Assembly (NCBI GenBank): GCA_003254905.1
Contig: QANU01065626.1
Coordinates: 56,365 to 120,364 of the forward strand
Reading direction: 5' to 3'
DNA: 64,000 nucleotides
From: Nissolia schottii
Taxonomy: Eukaryota; Streptophyta; Magnoliopsida; Fabales; Fabaceae
Positions within the stretch are counted from its first letter, which is position 1. Every line of letters begins with the position of its first letter. This document shows, piece after piece, positions 13,811 to 25,549 of the stretch. Both the position numbers and the translations under genes were made by a program. The notes under the pieces were generated by a model. The model searched no databases. It saw only the letters and a list, made by a program, of their open reading frames with translations, and was not told the origin of the DNA.

Positions 13811-13849
<39 letters not shown>

Positions 13850-15787
13850 CCAACATAACCTCAACCTTTTTTTCTTTAATTTCCAGTCATTTTTGCGCAT
13901 CAGTGATATATGTTGGGCTCAGGAATCGATTCACGGTGTAAATCTCAAACCATGATGTTGCACTAAATTAGTAGATCCGACAAATAGTATTATTAGATCT
14001 ACCAGTTGACAAGCAATTTATTGGTCACTAATATATATCTTCTCTTTTTCTTTGGTGTTCATGAATTTAAAAAATCATATATGTGAAGTTGAATTTTGTT
14101 GTGGATCGCAGGCAGAGGTGTTGGTAGAGGAGTTGCATAGGCTGAGTAGTGAGAACAAGAAGCTGACGGAGAAGCTGAACCACGTCTGCGAGAACTACCT
14201 TGCTTTGCAAAAGCACTTGAGTCAATACAGCAGCCAACTTAGCTGTAAGAAATTAGCGGATTTCGAGAAAGAATTAGCAACGGCGGAGGAGGCGGGGGCA
14301 TCGCGGAAGAGAAAGGCCGAGATGAGTGAGAACAACGTGGTTGCTACTAATACCGCGGCCTGTAATCATCATCATGAGTGCAGCACCACCACTACTGAGG
14401 AAGAGACCGCGGCGTTATTCAAGAGGCCCAAGCATGACGGCTCGCCCAAGGTTGCCAAGGTTCTTGTAAGGACCGAACCATCTGATACTAGCTTAGTAAG
14501 TTCCCTCACCCATCCTCTTTTTCCTCCTAAAAAGTTTGTCCCATTGAGTATCCTATGAGAAGACTTTTAATGAGAGCTCGCTCGTTTTACGCCGAGTATT
14601 GTTGTCTCTTTCGTCTTCATTTGGTTGCTCCACAGCAAATACAAAGTCGTAAAAAATAAGAGGACAAGTCAGTCTTGTATTGTGTTTGGTGATAGTGTAC
14701 AAAACACATTTTTATATTGTTTGATTTAACAGAGATAAGACATAAAATACACTCAAAATGACTTAAATCTGAAAGGTCGTGTCTTGTCTCCGTGTCTCAG
14801 TAAAACAGAGATACAAAAAATACAATAATTTTCTGTCTTGAGACACAAGGTTTTGTACATGTTAACCAAACAAAATTTTGTGTCTTTCTTTCTGTATTCT
14901 TGTCCTGTCTTAGCAACTAAATGCAGTTTTGCTGAAATAGAGAGTAGGGTTTCGCTGTTGTAAGTTACTGGTGTAATTTTTGACAGTATAATTTTGACCC
15001 AATTTGAGCTTTTTCTCTAATAAGATGATACTTATCCGGATAAAAAAAAATTCCCTTCCCATCATTGAGTATGTCAATTTTAGTTAGATTTTGCAACCAT
15101 CGCCAGATATGGTCCGCGTGTGTTAAATTAACTTGGTCCGTAACTTCAATTTATAATTATGTGTACTAATTATCTTCAATTGATCTATGTTTGGGTATTA
15201 TTAATTGAAGTATGTGAGAGATGGATATCAGTGGAGGAAGTACGGCCAGAAAGTCACCAGGGACAACCCCTCTCCTAGGGCTTACTTCAGGTGCTCCTTT
15301 GCCCCTAACTGCCCAGTCAAGAAAAAGGTAATTTAATAGTGCAGTTAGTGCCGCCTCTTTTTTGCAAAATCAATAATTAAATTCTGATCATCTCTTTAAT
15401 TTATGATCGCCATATAATATATAGTATGTTCATGGTATGATGAAATAGGTGCAAAGAAGTGCAGAAGACCCAACTATATTGGTGGCAACCTACGAAGGAG
15501 AGCACAATCATCATATTGTGCATCATAATCACCACCAATTAGGAGGGGAAATAGCAGTGAGTAGCTCAAGCCAAAGTGAAGTTTCAGTAGCTGCTTCTTC
15601 ACCCACAATGAGTAGCACAGGTCAAACAGTAACGCTTGACTTGGTCCAGCCTGCAGCCCATCAAAAGTCGCCATCAATCCAGCAGTACATAGTTCAACAA
15701 ATGGCAACTTCTTTGACTAAAGATCCCAATTTCACAGCCGCTCTTGCTTCTGCCATCTCCGGAACACTTCTAGATCCCACCAATTAA
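13721..15787 (+). CDS. WRKY transcription factor, group IIa (WRKY18/40/60-like)
   Basis: Four exons join in frame: 13721-13795, 14112-14495, 15211-15327 and 15449-15787, giving 304 residues. The N-terminus has VDTSLNLN, typical of group IIa, followed by a leucine-zipper-like coiled coil at about residues 28-68. A basic nuclear signal RKRK is at 90-93. The WRKY domain has WRKYGQK at 161-167 and a CX5CX23HXH zinc finger (C181, C187, H211, H213). An intron splits the domain right after the VKKK segment, as is usual in groups IIa/IIb. The C-terminus has [18 protein letters not shown], also a IIa hallmark. These proteins bind W-boxes and modulate salicylate, jasmonate and abscisic acid responses; that role is family knowledge. 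Intron 1 contains a long AT microsatellite and intron 2 a foldback repeat. The exact orthologue is uncertain. Confidence 0.93.
13816..13846. repeat. AT dinucleotide microsatellite in WRKY intron 1
   Basis: A near-perfect (TA)n run begins about 20 bp after the exon 1 donor site. It is likely to vary in length between individuals. Confidence 0.85.
14655..14930. repeat. foldback MITE-like repeat in WRKY intron 2
   Basis: The left part (aggacaagtcagtcttgta, then tgtttggtgatagtgtacaa) is matched, inverted, by the right part (tttgtacatgttaaccaaaca, then tgtattcttgtcctgtctt). The centre holds oppositely oriented copies of a 'gtgtcttgtctc/gagacac' motif. This makes a hairpin-forming unit of about 275 bp inside the intron. 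No target duplication was resolved. Confidence 0.5.
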
Positions 15788-15937
15788 TTCTCTCAACAAC
15801 CGCTGATCCTCCATTTTGAATTATATGTGTGTTTCTGTCTGTATGTATGTATTAGACTAAAGTGCATGCGGTAAATTATCATGTAATTTTGCTTTATTGC
15901 TGCTTCAATTTTTAGACACCAGCGATCGAGAGACTGC

Positions 15938-15970
<33 letters not shown>

Positions 15971-16097
15971 TCTATATATAATATTATTTATATACATGGA
16001 TATAGTAATTTGATGGTTCTTGAAAGGCCCTGTATAGCTAGGATAAGCGGGGAGGAGAGGATACATAAATCTATATATTAATTATATCTTTATTATA

Positions 16098-16265
16098 AGA
16101 AAAATGCTAGGTATACCACACTTATTTAGATAATAAGATACAATTTTTTCACAAAAGCATGAGTTCCACCATGTTAACATTTTCTCTCACTATGGTAGGA
16201 TCCATGCTTTTATAAGAAAATTGCACCTTATCTAAATATGTGTTGTATACATACATAGCAATGCC
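16098..16265. mobile_element. 168-bp foldback MITE with 9-bp target duplication
   Basis: The left arm (aaaatgctaggtatac, then atttagataataagatacaa, then aaaagcatg) pairs with the right arm (catgctttta, ttgcaccttatctaaata, gtatacatacatagca). The flanks are tttattata (16089-16097) and cttattata (16266-16274), a 9-bp duplication with one mismatch. This suggests a Mutator-type non-autonomous element. Its right duplication overlaps the left duplication of the next element. Confidence 0.7.
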
Positions 16266-16278
16266 CTTATTATAATAT

Positions 16279-16505
16279 TAAAAATGCTACATGTAAACCC
16301 AATTTTATACACTCATACATACACTATTGATAATGCACAAACTTTATTCTCACGAATGCACAAACATTACAAACTTGTAAATGATACTCTCAACTATACT
16401 TAATTAAGTGCACAAACATTACATGAGTTAAAACACAAACTTTATGTATATAAGTACGATGTGTATGTATGGTGTATGATTTTTGGTGTACGTGTAGCAG
16501 AACTC
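16279..16505 (+). mobile_element. 227-bp MITE, copy A (Mutator-type)
   Basis: It starts taaaaatgctac and ends gtagcagaactc, so GCTAC/GTAGC ends are inverted. It is flanked by a perfect 9-bp duplication, ttataatat, at 16270-16278 and 16506-16514. Inside are repeated 'gcacaaac' motifs and 'ctcaactatacttaatta'. Exactly 227 bp long, the same as the reverse-oriented copy at 49894-50120. Confidence 0.8.
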
Positions 16506-16920
16506 TTATAATATAATGTCGCACCCAAAGTGTCATTGAAAAACCCTACTCCGAGCCATAGCAGCTCCTTGATTAACTAGGAGAGAGTACCTATCACTTG
16601 ACCTACATTCGTTAAGATCATATGGTAATATTAAAAGATCAAGACGAAAATTGAAGAATGTTTAGTTTTATACTAAATCATTTCGATGCCTGTGGTTGTC
16701 GTGTTTTGTTTACTAATCATTCACACTTCTGTTCTATTACGCATGTAGTGTCTTTGTTAATTAGATTAGTCTATACAAATAGATAATTTTGTTTTTCGAT
16801 AATTAGGGCTCCTCCTAAAAGGGGATTCCCCGTCTAACTTCAGGTTAAAAAAAAAAAAAGTTTACGTGAGAATATGAAAATAATCTTTTAACCCCACCCG
16901 CATATATGTGGTTTTTCACC

Positions 16921-17282
16921 TACTCCATAGAGTAAATATCTCATGATACTTAATTTATCTATTTTGATATTTTTTACAACTAAATTCATCGACTTTTGTT
17001 ATTATTTCATATTTTATATGATCGTAATAAACTTTTTATTAGTCAAATCATTGAAAAATTCAACTTATAAGAGGTTTAGAGATTTGCAAATTATTTCAGC
17101 TTACGATGCACCTCTCTACAAATATCGTATTGAAAAATATTAATTTATCATATTAGAACATATAATTCATCTATATGTCATGTTAGATCATGAAATAATA
17201 ACAAAGATCGATGAATTTAATTGTAAAAATTATTAAAAAAATAAATAAATTAAGTAGCATGAGATATTATCCCTGGAGTATA
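16921..17282. repeat. foldback repeat, copy 2 (best preserved)
   Basis: The left end (tactccatagagtaaatatc, tcatgatacttaattta, acaactaaattcatcga) is matched in inverted orientation by the right end (tcgatgaatttaattgta, ttaagtagcatgagatatta, ccctggagta). The arms are close to 90 bp. The ends TACTCC/GGAGTA would suit a TA target duplication. Related copies are at 1656-1994 and 59447-59851. Confidence 0.7.
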
Positions 17283-17742
17283 GACAAAAAACCACCATAC
17301 ATACATATACATATATATATATATATATATTAATAAAACAAATTAAAAAAAATAAATCACATTAAATAACTACTAACATCTTTCACATTTTTTTACACAC
17401 CCTTAGACAAAAATCACTCACTCCTCCTCTCTTTCTTTCTTTCACCTTTTTATCGTGGTTATAAGATCACATAATTCAATATTTTTTGTCAAGACTCACT
17501 AGTATATATAATAATATTAGAATAGATAAGTTTTATTTGATCAAAAGTGGCCATAAAATTGCAATGAGACAATTTTTCCCTTCATATTAACGATCCATTT
17601 TTTATTTTTTTATATTGAGTCAATCATAAACTAAAAATAAAAAATAGACAATTAATCCAAAAAAAAAATTATATACTAAAGGTCTTGAAAGATTCTTGCA
17701 TGTAATTCTAACATCTCACATTTATATACAATAAAAAATAAA

Positions 17743-18209
17743 CAAAAATGCTATGTGTACACCCAATTGCATACATTCATACATACACCATTTAAATTAG
17801 GTAATTAATGATTATTATACGTATACAATACAATTTTCCAAAATAGAACACAAACTTAAAGGCGTTAAAGCACAAACTTTATGCGCATTTATGCATAAAC
17901 TTTATTTGGATTACACTATAAACCTATAGTTCAGAGTTGTATACAATCTGAACTTTATTTAAAAATGCATAAACATTATAAATAGTAATGCACAAATTTT
18001 ATACATATGAATGCACAAACATTACAAAATTATCAGAGTATTTTACAATCTTAACTTTATTTAAAAAAATGCACAAACTTGTAGATGATATTCTCAACTA
18101 TATTTAATTAAGTGCACAAACATCACAAGCGTTAAAACACAAACTTTATGTATATAAGTACCAGGTGTATGTATGATTTATATTTGTGAGTGTACGTGTA
18201 GCAGGACTC
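17743..18209 (+). mobile_element. 467-bp variant of the 227-bp MITE, copy B
   Basis: It has the same ends (caaaaatgctat; gtagcaggactc) and the same terminal 130 bp as copy A. The middle is expanded by extra 'gcacaaact(t)tat' repeats. The flanks are aaaaataaa and taaaaaaaa, compatible with a decayed 9-bp duplication but also with chance in A-rich DNA. Confidence 0.7.
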
Positions 18210-18330
18210 TAAAAAAAAAGTTCCTTGTTAGATTCAAAATTAAATATACAAATTTCTGCACTACATAATTTAGTGGTTGCATTGCCATGTTTAATTAAGA
18301 TCATCATGAAGCACTTTAATTAAGTAGCTT

Positions 18331-18765
18331 CACTACAAGAAAACACCTCATTACCATTGGTGTTATCGTCACAAAATTGCACAGTTATCGTCGGCTTTTG
18401 ATGTTACTGTCGGAGTTATCGTCAGACATCTGGTCGACGGTAAAGTACTCGACCGTAATCAATTTACCATCGGACAACGACTACCGACGGTAATTACCAC
18501 CGGAATAAACCGACGAAAACCAGTTCATGTCTGATTACATTTGAACCGGTGGCTGACGGTAAATATATTAATATTTTATTCATTTATCGTCAGCATTAAT
18601 CGACGGTAAAGATAATAATATTTTATTCCTTTACCGTCGGCCACTACTAACGGTAAAGATATTACTATTTTATTCCTTTATCGCGTCGGCCCAGGCTGAT
18701 GGTAGAGATATTAATCTTTTATTCCTTTGTCGTCGGCCTGCCAATTTTTCTTGGGTGATATTTAC
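18331..18765 (+). mobile_element. CACTA (En/Spm)-type transposon end
   Basis: It begins CACTACAAGAAAA, the canonical CACTA terminus. It is followed by a dense array of oppositely oriented 'accgtcgg/ccgacggt' motifs, typical subterminal transposase-binding repeats. A possible other end, 'tttttcttgggtg' near 18745-18765, resembles an inverted CACTA terminus only imperfectly. No 3-bp target duplication was found, so this may be a small deletion derivative or one surviving end. No transposase is visible. Confidence 0.65.
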
Positions 18766-19303
18766 AAATCGAGCCAAGTTAAATGCATAACCATCAGACA
18801 ATTTAAGAGTTTGTAACCAATGAAGAACACTTTAAACTTGTTACTTGTTGAGGGTATAGCAAGCCTTCGGCTTGATGAAACAACCGCCAGAAATATCCCT
18901 AATTATATAACACATTATGAAAAATATTAGTAAACTTTTATTATATATTTAATTAATTTAAATTGTGATGCATAAGTAATAGATTAGTAGTATCCTAATA
19001 TATTATATCAAGTATTAATAATTTTTTTTCAAAAATATTTTAACAAATATTCACATATATCTACAAGTATTCAAATTCTCAGATGGGCAATGAATACTAA
19101 GTACAGATACAACTATGGATAGCAAATTAAATTAAATTATTAAATGAGTATAGATGACGAGAGCATGTACCCTACAGATAGCCATCGTGATTCCTAAGAT
19201 GAGTCTGGAAAAATATATCATTAGTGGACGATTTTATCCTGGTCCACCGGGACCAAGTTGGTCTAGGGTTAAAATGAAAACCTAAAAATGTTGAAGGACT
19301 TAG

Positions 19304-19874
19304 TTGCAAAATGGAAAAGGGCTTCTTGTCGGCAGCCCAAACGTCCCCCTCCCTGCCACCTCCCAACCTCTCTCCATCACCCACTACGTCCTCTCCCTCC
19401 TACCCCCCGTCGCCGCCGCCGCCGACCTCATCGACGACGCCACCGACCACCGCCGCCAACCCGCTCAGCTCCCCCGCCAACTACACTCACAGCACTCCCA
19501 CCAGCAGGAGCAGCAGCAGGAGCAGCAGCAGCAGCAAACAAAACAGTATATGATCCACTTCAACCCATGGCTTCCGCCTACGTCAACAACATCGGAGTGT
19601 CGCCGGATAACTTCCCCTACGGCGCCTGGCTCATCCCCCGCCTCTCCTTGAGCACCCCCACCGACGACTCCTCCGAATCCAAATCATCCGACCCGACCCA
19701 CGACATCCCGAACCCGACTTCGAGTTTCGCCGCCTCGACGGCCCTCCCGCCGACCAGCTCTTCTCCGACGGCAAGCTCGTCCCCCTCAACCTCCCCCTCC
19801 TTAAACAACACCAACAAGCCATCCTCGCCGGAAATCGCCTCGCCGGAAAGCTTCAACCCGCACCGCCGAACTGA
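19304..19874 (+). pseudogene. captured or decayed DUF1645-family gene fragment
   Basis: This strikingly GC-rich block sits in AT-rich surroundings. From the ATG at 19567 the frame reads MASAYVNNIGVSPDNFPYGA and WLIPRLS, resembling the N-terminus of plant DUF1645 proteins. A frameshift near 19708 moves the match to another frame, reading PEPDFEFRRLDGPPADQLFS and DGKLVPLNLP, also typical of the family, before a stop at 19872. No single frame covers both parts. Upstream codons at 19304-19566 (GSPNVPLPATSQPLSITHYV in one frame, Gln-rich) may come from another gene; I do not recognise it. The family match is from memory. The long Pro/Ser/Arg-rich open frames here are by-products of base composition. 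Confidence 0.55.
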
Positions 19875-20555
19875 CTCCCCTACGTCCTCCTCCGTCCGCG
19901 GCTCCATCTCCGGCGCAGACCCCTACCTCTTCTCCCCCAAGGCTCCTAGATGCTCCAGCCGCTGGAATAATCTCACTATTTAAGCTACATAATTACCAGA
20001 CTAATCAACATTAACTCTTAAAATTAATACGACTGTCTTAAAAAGTAATTTTAGTGCAAGGACCATTTTGCAAAATCATAATACAATTTTCATACATCTA
20101 GGTGTGAAAAATCATAATTAACCATCAAAGATTTCAACCGTTGGATCAAAGATCAACGGCTATAACACTTGGTGCAAGTTGGACCAGGTAATCACCTGGC
20201 CCATTTAAGACAAAGCCATCATTAGTCTTATTTTCTATGTAGACTAATGAAATGAAAACTTGTCGGTTGGTTGAATGAAGCAACGGTGTGTACTGATCTA
20301 AAGCAATCTTGGAGTTGTTTTGGATGAAACCCGCATTTAATGTCATGCGAACATTTGATAGTTTGCAGAATATACGACCCGGTCTATTGGTCAAGAAAAG
20401 GATTTATTTGGGTGTAGTGTAAAAGGAAAGAAAGGTACATAATTTAATAGTACGAGAAAATTAATTGTTCAAAATATTTATATATTATCACATTTTTTTA
20501 TTATACATCACATTTTAAAATCAGAGATAAATTTCAAAACAATAGAGTCGAGTAA

Positions 20556-21036
20556 AGATGGCAATTCGCCCTGTCCTGTTCGAGTTAAGTAATTTAACAA
20601 TTGACTGAGCTTTGGGACGCATTTAGAGAAAACTCATTCATATTATGCTGGGTCTGGGTAGGTCTGAGTTTTAGAACACTCACTCCAAACCTGCCCAATA
20701 TATATGTGTGTGTATATATATACACACACATTAAATTTATAATGAGTTTAATATATATACAGACACAAAATATAATATAATATTTTATATATATAAAATT
20801 TATATGTTAGTTAATTTTGAGATCAATTAGTTAGGTGGCCTAAGCAAAAATAGGAGAAAATTCCTTTTAAAAAAAGAGAAATTTAGGGCGGGCAGGGCGA
20901 ATATGTGGCGGGCATAACTCTGTGAATTTGGATGAGGCAAAAATTAAAAACTTGTCGGAGCATGGGGCAAAAAAAGGGGTAAGATTTGAATGAATGGGGC
21001 TGGGATGAGCAACGAAAAACCTGCCCATGGCCATCT
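20556..21036. mobile_element. hAT-like non-autonomous element
   Basis: The left end AGATGGCAATTCG and right end CATGGCCATCT are imperfect inverted repeats of the GATGGCAA type seen in a widespread plant hAT-like repeat. GGGC/GCCC-rich subterminal motifs lie just inside (gggcgggcaggg near 20886). The flanks tcgagtaa and ttgagtca resemble a decayed 8-bp duplication. The interior is an AT-rich stretch with no coding capacity. Confidence 0.5.
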
Positions 21037-21039
21037 GTT

Positions 21040-24000
21040 GAGTCAAGTGAAGAAAAAGAATTAAATGCTCATATATAACACACCAAAATATTGTTATATT
21101 ATTATTATTCTCTCATGTTATTCAATTTTTATTACTTGAATTTTTTTATCAACAAAAATTATGGGAGATATTGCTCTCGCAATTCCTAGCGATATATAAT
21201 AAAATATTAAAGGCTATTCACCCTATCAACAAGTGCACTTTCAAGTCATTAAATCTCCATTATTGTGGAAGACCAAAATGCCTAGTTATATCACTTATTT
21301 AATGCCTTGTTAGTTATTTATTTATTTATTTATTTTCATTAATATTTGGATATCATTGTTAATGAAACCAAGTAATTTAGTTTGAGTACTGTGACTATCC
21401 CCTCTTAACATTGATTTTTAATTAGCCTGTATTACTTTAGTTTTATGCAGTAATTTACATGACAAATATATTAATTTTGACTTGAAAGTATCCAAAAATT
21501 CCTGATAATGCCAGCGCAGAAGAGAATTAACACATGGTATATGGTGAAGTGAAATTTGACTAGACTTGAGATATCATTATTTATCGGTGCCAACTTTTAT
21601 TTTTGTTTGGGTCTAAAACTGACTATATGCTTGCTAGTTGCTATTGAAGTTGGAACTAGGCCGGCTATACCCCCCCCCCCACCACAAACCCCCATTTTCA
21701 CCGATTCCATGGTATATATATATTTTTAGGTATATATTCCATGGGATATATTGACCAACCACCCCAATGTCGTTCTCCTTAAGTCACATACATAGAACCA
21801 TGTAGTATAAGACAAAAAATATTTAGAAACCTATAAAGTGCTAATAGGCTAATAACTCAAGTGACATCTTCTTTGATCTTGTATTAATAGATCATATTTT
21901 TAAATTATTTAAAAGATATGTGATATATCTAGTTAGTTCCTAATACTCACATTCGCAAATGAGATCTACCATGTTTCATAATGGACATCATACTTTTATG
22001 GGTATGGGTGTCAGGTGTCAACTCTCAACTAATAGTTTAGGGTTTTAAATGAAAAAAACTTCATTAAACTTATGTATAATTGTCTATACTTTGTCATTCA
22101 TGACGCAACAAATCATGAGATCAAATAACATTTATATGTCTGTATGCTAATCTTATTTATCTCGGGTAGCAAAGGACATGAAAGTGTCTACTTCATAATC
22201 ATTCATTATCAAATGTTAACCGATGCATGTATGTATATCTTGTATGTATATCTTTTACGTACGTGAATGTTAACCGATGCATGTAATTAGCCAAATGCAG
22301 ATTCAATTTGAGCTTTTTGTGGTCAATTTCCATGCATGTCGACATAGGTCAGCGGTCGCCATCATCACATTTGCAGAAACTAGTGCAACTCCACTTGTGA
22401 GATATTGCATCGCACACGGTTTTTACTTGGTCTCACACCACTCCTTAAATAAAGACAACCGACCCAGAAGACAAAAAGACAAATACGAAATATGGACTTA
22501 ATAATTAGCATATGAATATAAATGTTACGTCAGAAAAGAAAAATTAGCATATGCCAAGTAACAGTCCTGCATACATGATTAAGGGACCAATATAGTTTGT
22601 TTGAAAGTATCTAATTCTTTAAACTTAATAACCGAGCACTCAGACTCATCCAAAAATAAGCGCAAGTGATGAGAGCACAATATTCTTTAGTAAAAGGCGA
22701 AAGAATAGTTTGTTATGCGCTCATTACACGGCATTGTAAATGTCATTGCTTTCATATCGAGAGCATTTGCTTCCTCTTAGCATATTCGATGTGAGCTTTG
22801 GCTACTAACATTTCCTACCTTTAGGGCTTACAATTCACACCATCAGATCCTTCATCATATGTTCATCACCAAGAACTGTTTTGTTCACACAGAGTGCTGG
22901 AAATTATCATGCATCAAAATTTGTTGCGGTATTTATGTCTCAGATTTTGTTGCAATATAAAAAATAAAGACAGAAAACTGACCCAAAACCGAAAAGAAAA
23001 ATAAGAAATAATGACGGAAGGGACCCAAAAAGGGACTTTGAATATTTTAATCAATTTTAGAAGGCCCTTTTAATCTTCGAATATATATATAATTTTGTTT
23101 GCATTCTCTACTTAATTATTAGAAATTTTTTTCTTCTTGGTTATAACAGTTTTTAAACATATATAAAATCCTTGCTTTGGATTTGGACTGGAAATCCTCA
23201 CTCTTTGTGGCATTGATTAAAGTAGGTTTTAACCTTTGTTTTTTCCTAAACTAATATTTGAGAGATACTTTATAGTGTTTCTACGAGAATAAATGTTAGA
23301 ACCTTAAAATAATTCATATTTTTAATCAAGGAAAGAAGACTTAAAATAAATTAAAGTTCACCAAATTATCATTTCACTTAATGTATTATAAGATAGAATA
23401 GTCCCTTATCTATATCCTTAGGTTCTCACTAATACCCAATTATTAATTCTCAATTATGTACTCACAGTTACCATTATTATGATCACGGAGTTTACCATTA
23501 TCCCTGTTTGGAGTGATGTACACGGAATTTATGTATATAATAAATTTTACACAGACTTTATGTATACAATAATTCCTATTTGATTTTATTATTAGATTTT
23601 TTTGGGGTCAAAGTTATTAGTAGAAAAAAAACGATATTGAACAATTTGTTTTATTCTGGGGTAGCCCATGATATGCCATATTGATGGGGACGGCCCATTT
23701 TAAAAGTGGGCTAAATTAACGACTCTTAGTCTTAGATGTACATTAATTTGTTTATTTTTTTCTAGTACAAAAAACTTGTTCTGTTTTGTACGATTTTGCT
23801 CAAGAGTTGTTTCGTTTATTGTGATGGCCCTAATGCATATGAGCTGAAGTAGAAGTTAGCCCATTTAATAACTGGGGTTTGTGGCACAATGAGCACTTTC
23901 GAAACTGGCCCATCTTTGTATCACTATAGAAAACAGCTCTCATTTATCAACTGACCACCAAAATTTTTTTTTTATAAATTAAATACACATTTATTCTTTC

Positions 24001-25360
24001 TCATTTTGCAAAGGTATGTACATAGAATGTTTATTATTGTTTTTTTGTATTCGAAAAATATTTATTAGTATAATACTACAAAGAATGTAAAAATTAATGT
24101 ACAAAAAGAAAGTAAAAAATAACTAAAACATTTATGCCACATGTATTGGCCTTGTCAGTCTATATTACTAGTCCACTTTATCATATGCTTCCAGCAAATA
24201 TGTTTGCGGCAAACAATAAATGAAAGTCACGGGAATATTAATTATTATTACTGTGAATTAAATTAGCAAATCATCGCGCAGATTTTATCTTCTTGAAGTT
24301 TGAAGTGATATTATTAAAAATGTTTTTTTTAAATAATAACGCATTAAAGTTTTTTTTTTCCTTGGGCTGGTGGGGGGGGGGATAAGGGTAAGGTAAGTTT
24401 AAATTTGAAATATTTTTAGTAAATAATTAATTTCAAAATTTTATACAACAAGTATTTTTAATAGCATTTATCAAAAAATAAAAAAAATATTACCCCAAAA
24501 AAATAAATAGAAAATATTTACATTAAATTTTAAAATTTATTATACATAAATATTTTAAAAACTTTAAATTAAATCTAATACTTTTATTACTCATCTTAAC
24601 TTTATTGTGTTTTTTTTAATTACAGCTTTATACTGTCTATACTTCCTCTGGATCCGAAATGCTTGTGGTTTCGGCTGGAAACATCTACTTTCTAAGTTTT
24701 AAAATATTTATCCACATTTTTATTTTAATTTTTTTTAAATAATTATTTATTAATTAAGTTATTAATTATTTTTTTATTAAATAAACTCTAATTCTCATAC
24801 TTACTATCCATTATAATAATTCTAACTATCCATTATAAATAGCAATAATTAAGTAAAATATTATCAAATTTTTTTACTTTGACATTTTTCAATCATTTTC
24901 TTAAAATCTGCATAAAAAATAAAATGTATAACTATTTTGAAACAAATAAAGTATTATTAGGGAATCTTTATTACAACAATAGCATACCTAAATAGACCAA
25001 TTTAATATTATTCTAAAATATTTTATCAACCAAGACAAACATATATCACACGCATAATTAATACAAATATATTCTTCACAAGAAACTTTGATTTGTCGTT
25101 TTTATTAGTTCATCAACCAACATCCGCGCCTTTCTAATACGACCAAATCAATAAACTAATCATGCAACGTTTCCTTGAATAGTGGGTAGAATATGCACTA
25201 TTTTATTTTTGTATCCCTGCAGAAAAGTGACAACCTTATTTTGTGGGTTAGTTATCTTGTATTTTCTGAGCATTATATTCCATTTGAATCCTATTATTAT
25301 TTGTCTATTGAATTAGTGCATAATCATTGATTGGTTTTAACAAAATTCCAATTAAAAAGG
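21040..25360. other. long AT-rich intergenic region
   Basis: No gene is recognised in 4.3 kb. Minor features: a poly-C run at 21670-21680; 'aatgttaaccgatgcatgta' repeated at about 22213 and 22266; and a poly-G run near 24373. A 74-codon frame at 22277-22501 has no known motif. GA-rich sequence at 25362-25406 may be the leader or promoter of the next gene. Confidence 0.5.
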
Positions 25361-25549
25361 GAGGGGGGGGGGAGCAGGGAGAGAAAGCGAGAGGGAGAAG
25401 AAGAGCCACCAAGTTTTTCCCTCCAAAATCCAAAATGCGAAGTTGAAACCTATACGAATATTAATCATCAACGAATTTAATGCCCACACTTTCTCTGTGC
25501 ATTCTGCTTCAATAACAATAAATCCTCACCAAAGAATTTGAATACTACG

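Noticed and set aside
19288..19983. 231-codon open frame rich in Pro, Arg and Ser, plus overlapping frames on both strands
   Set aside because: High GC keeps all frames open. The recognisable protein pieces lie in two other frames, so this is not a real protein.
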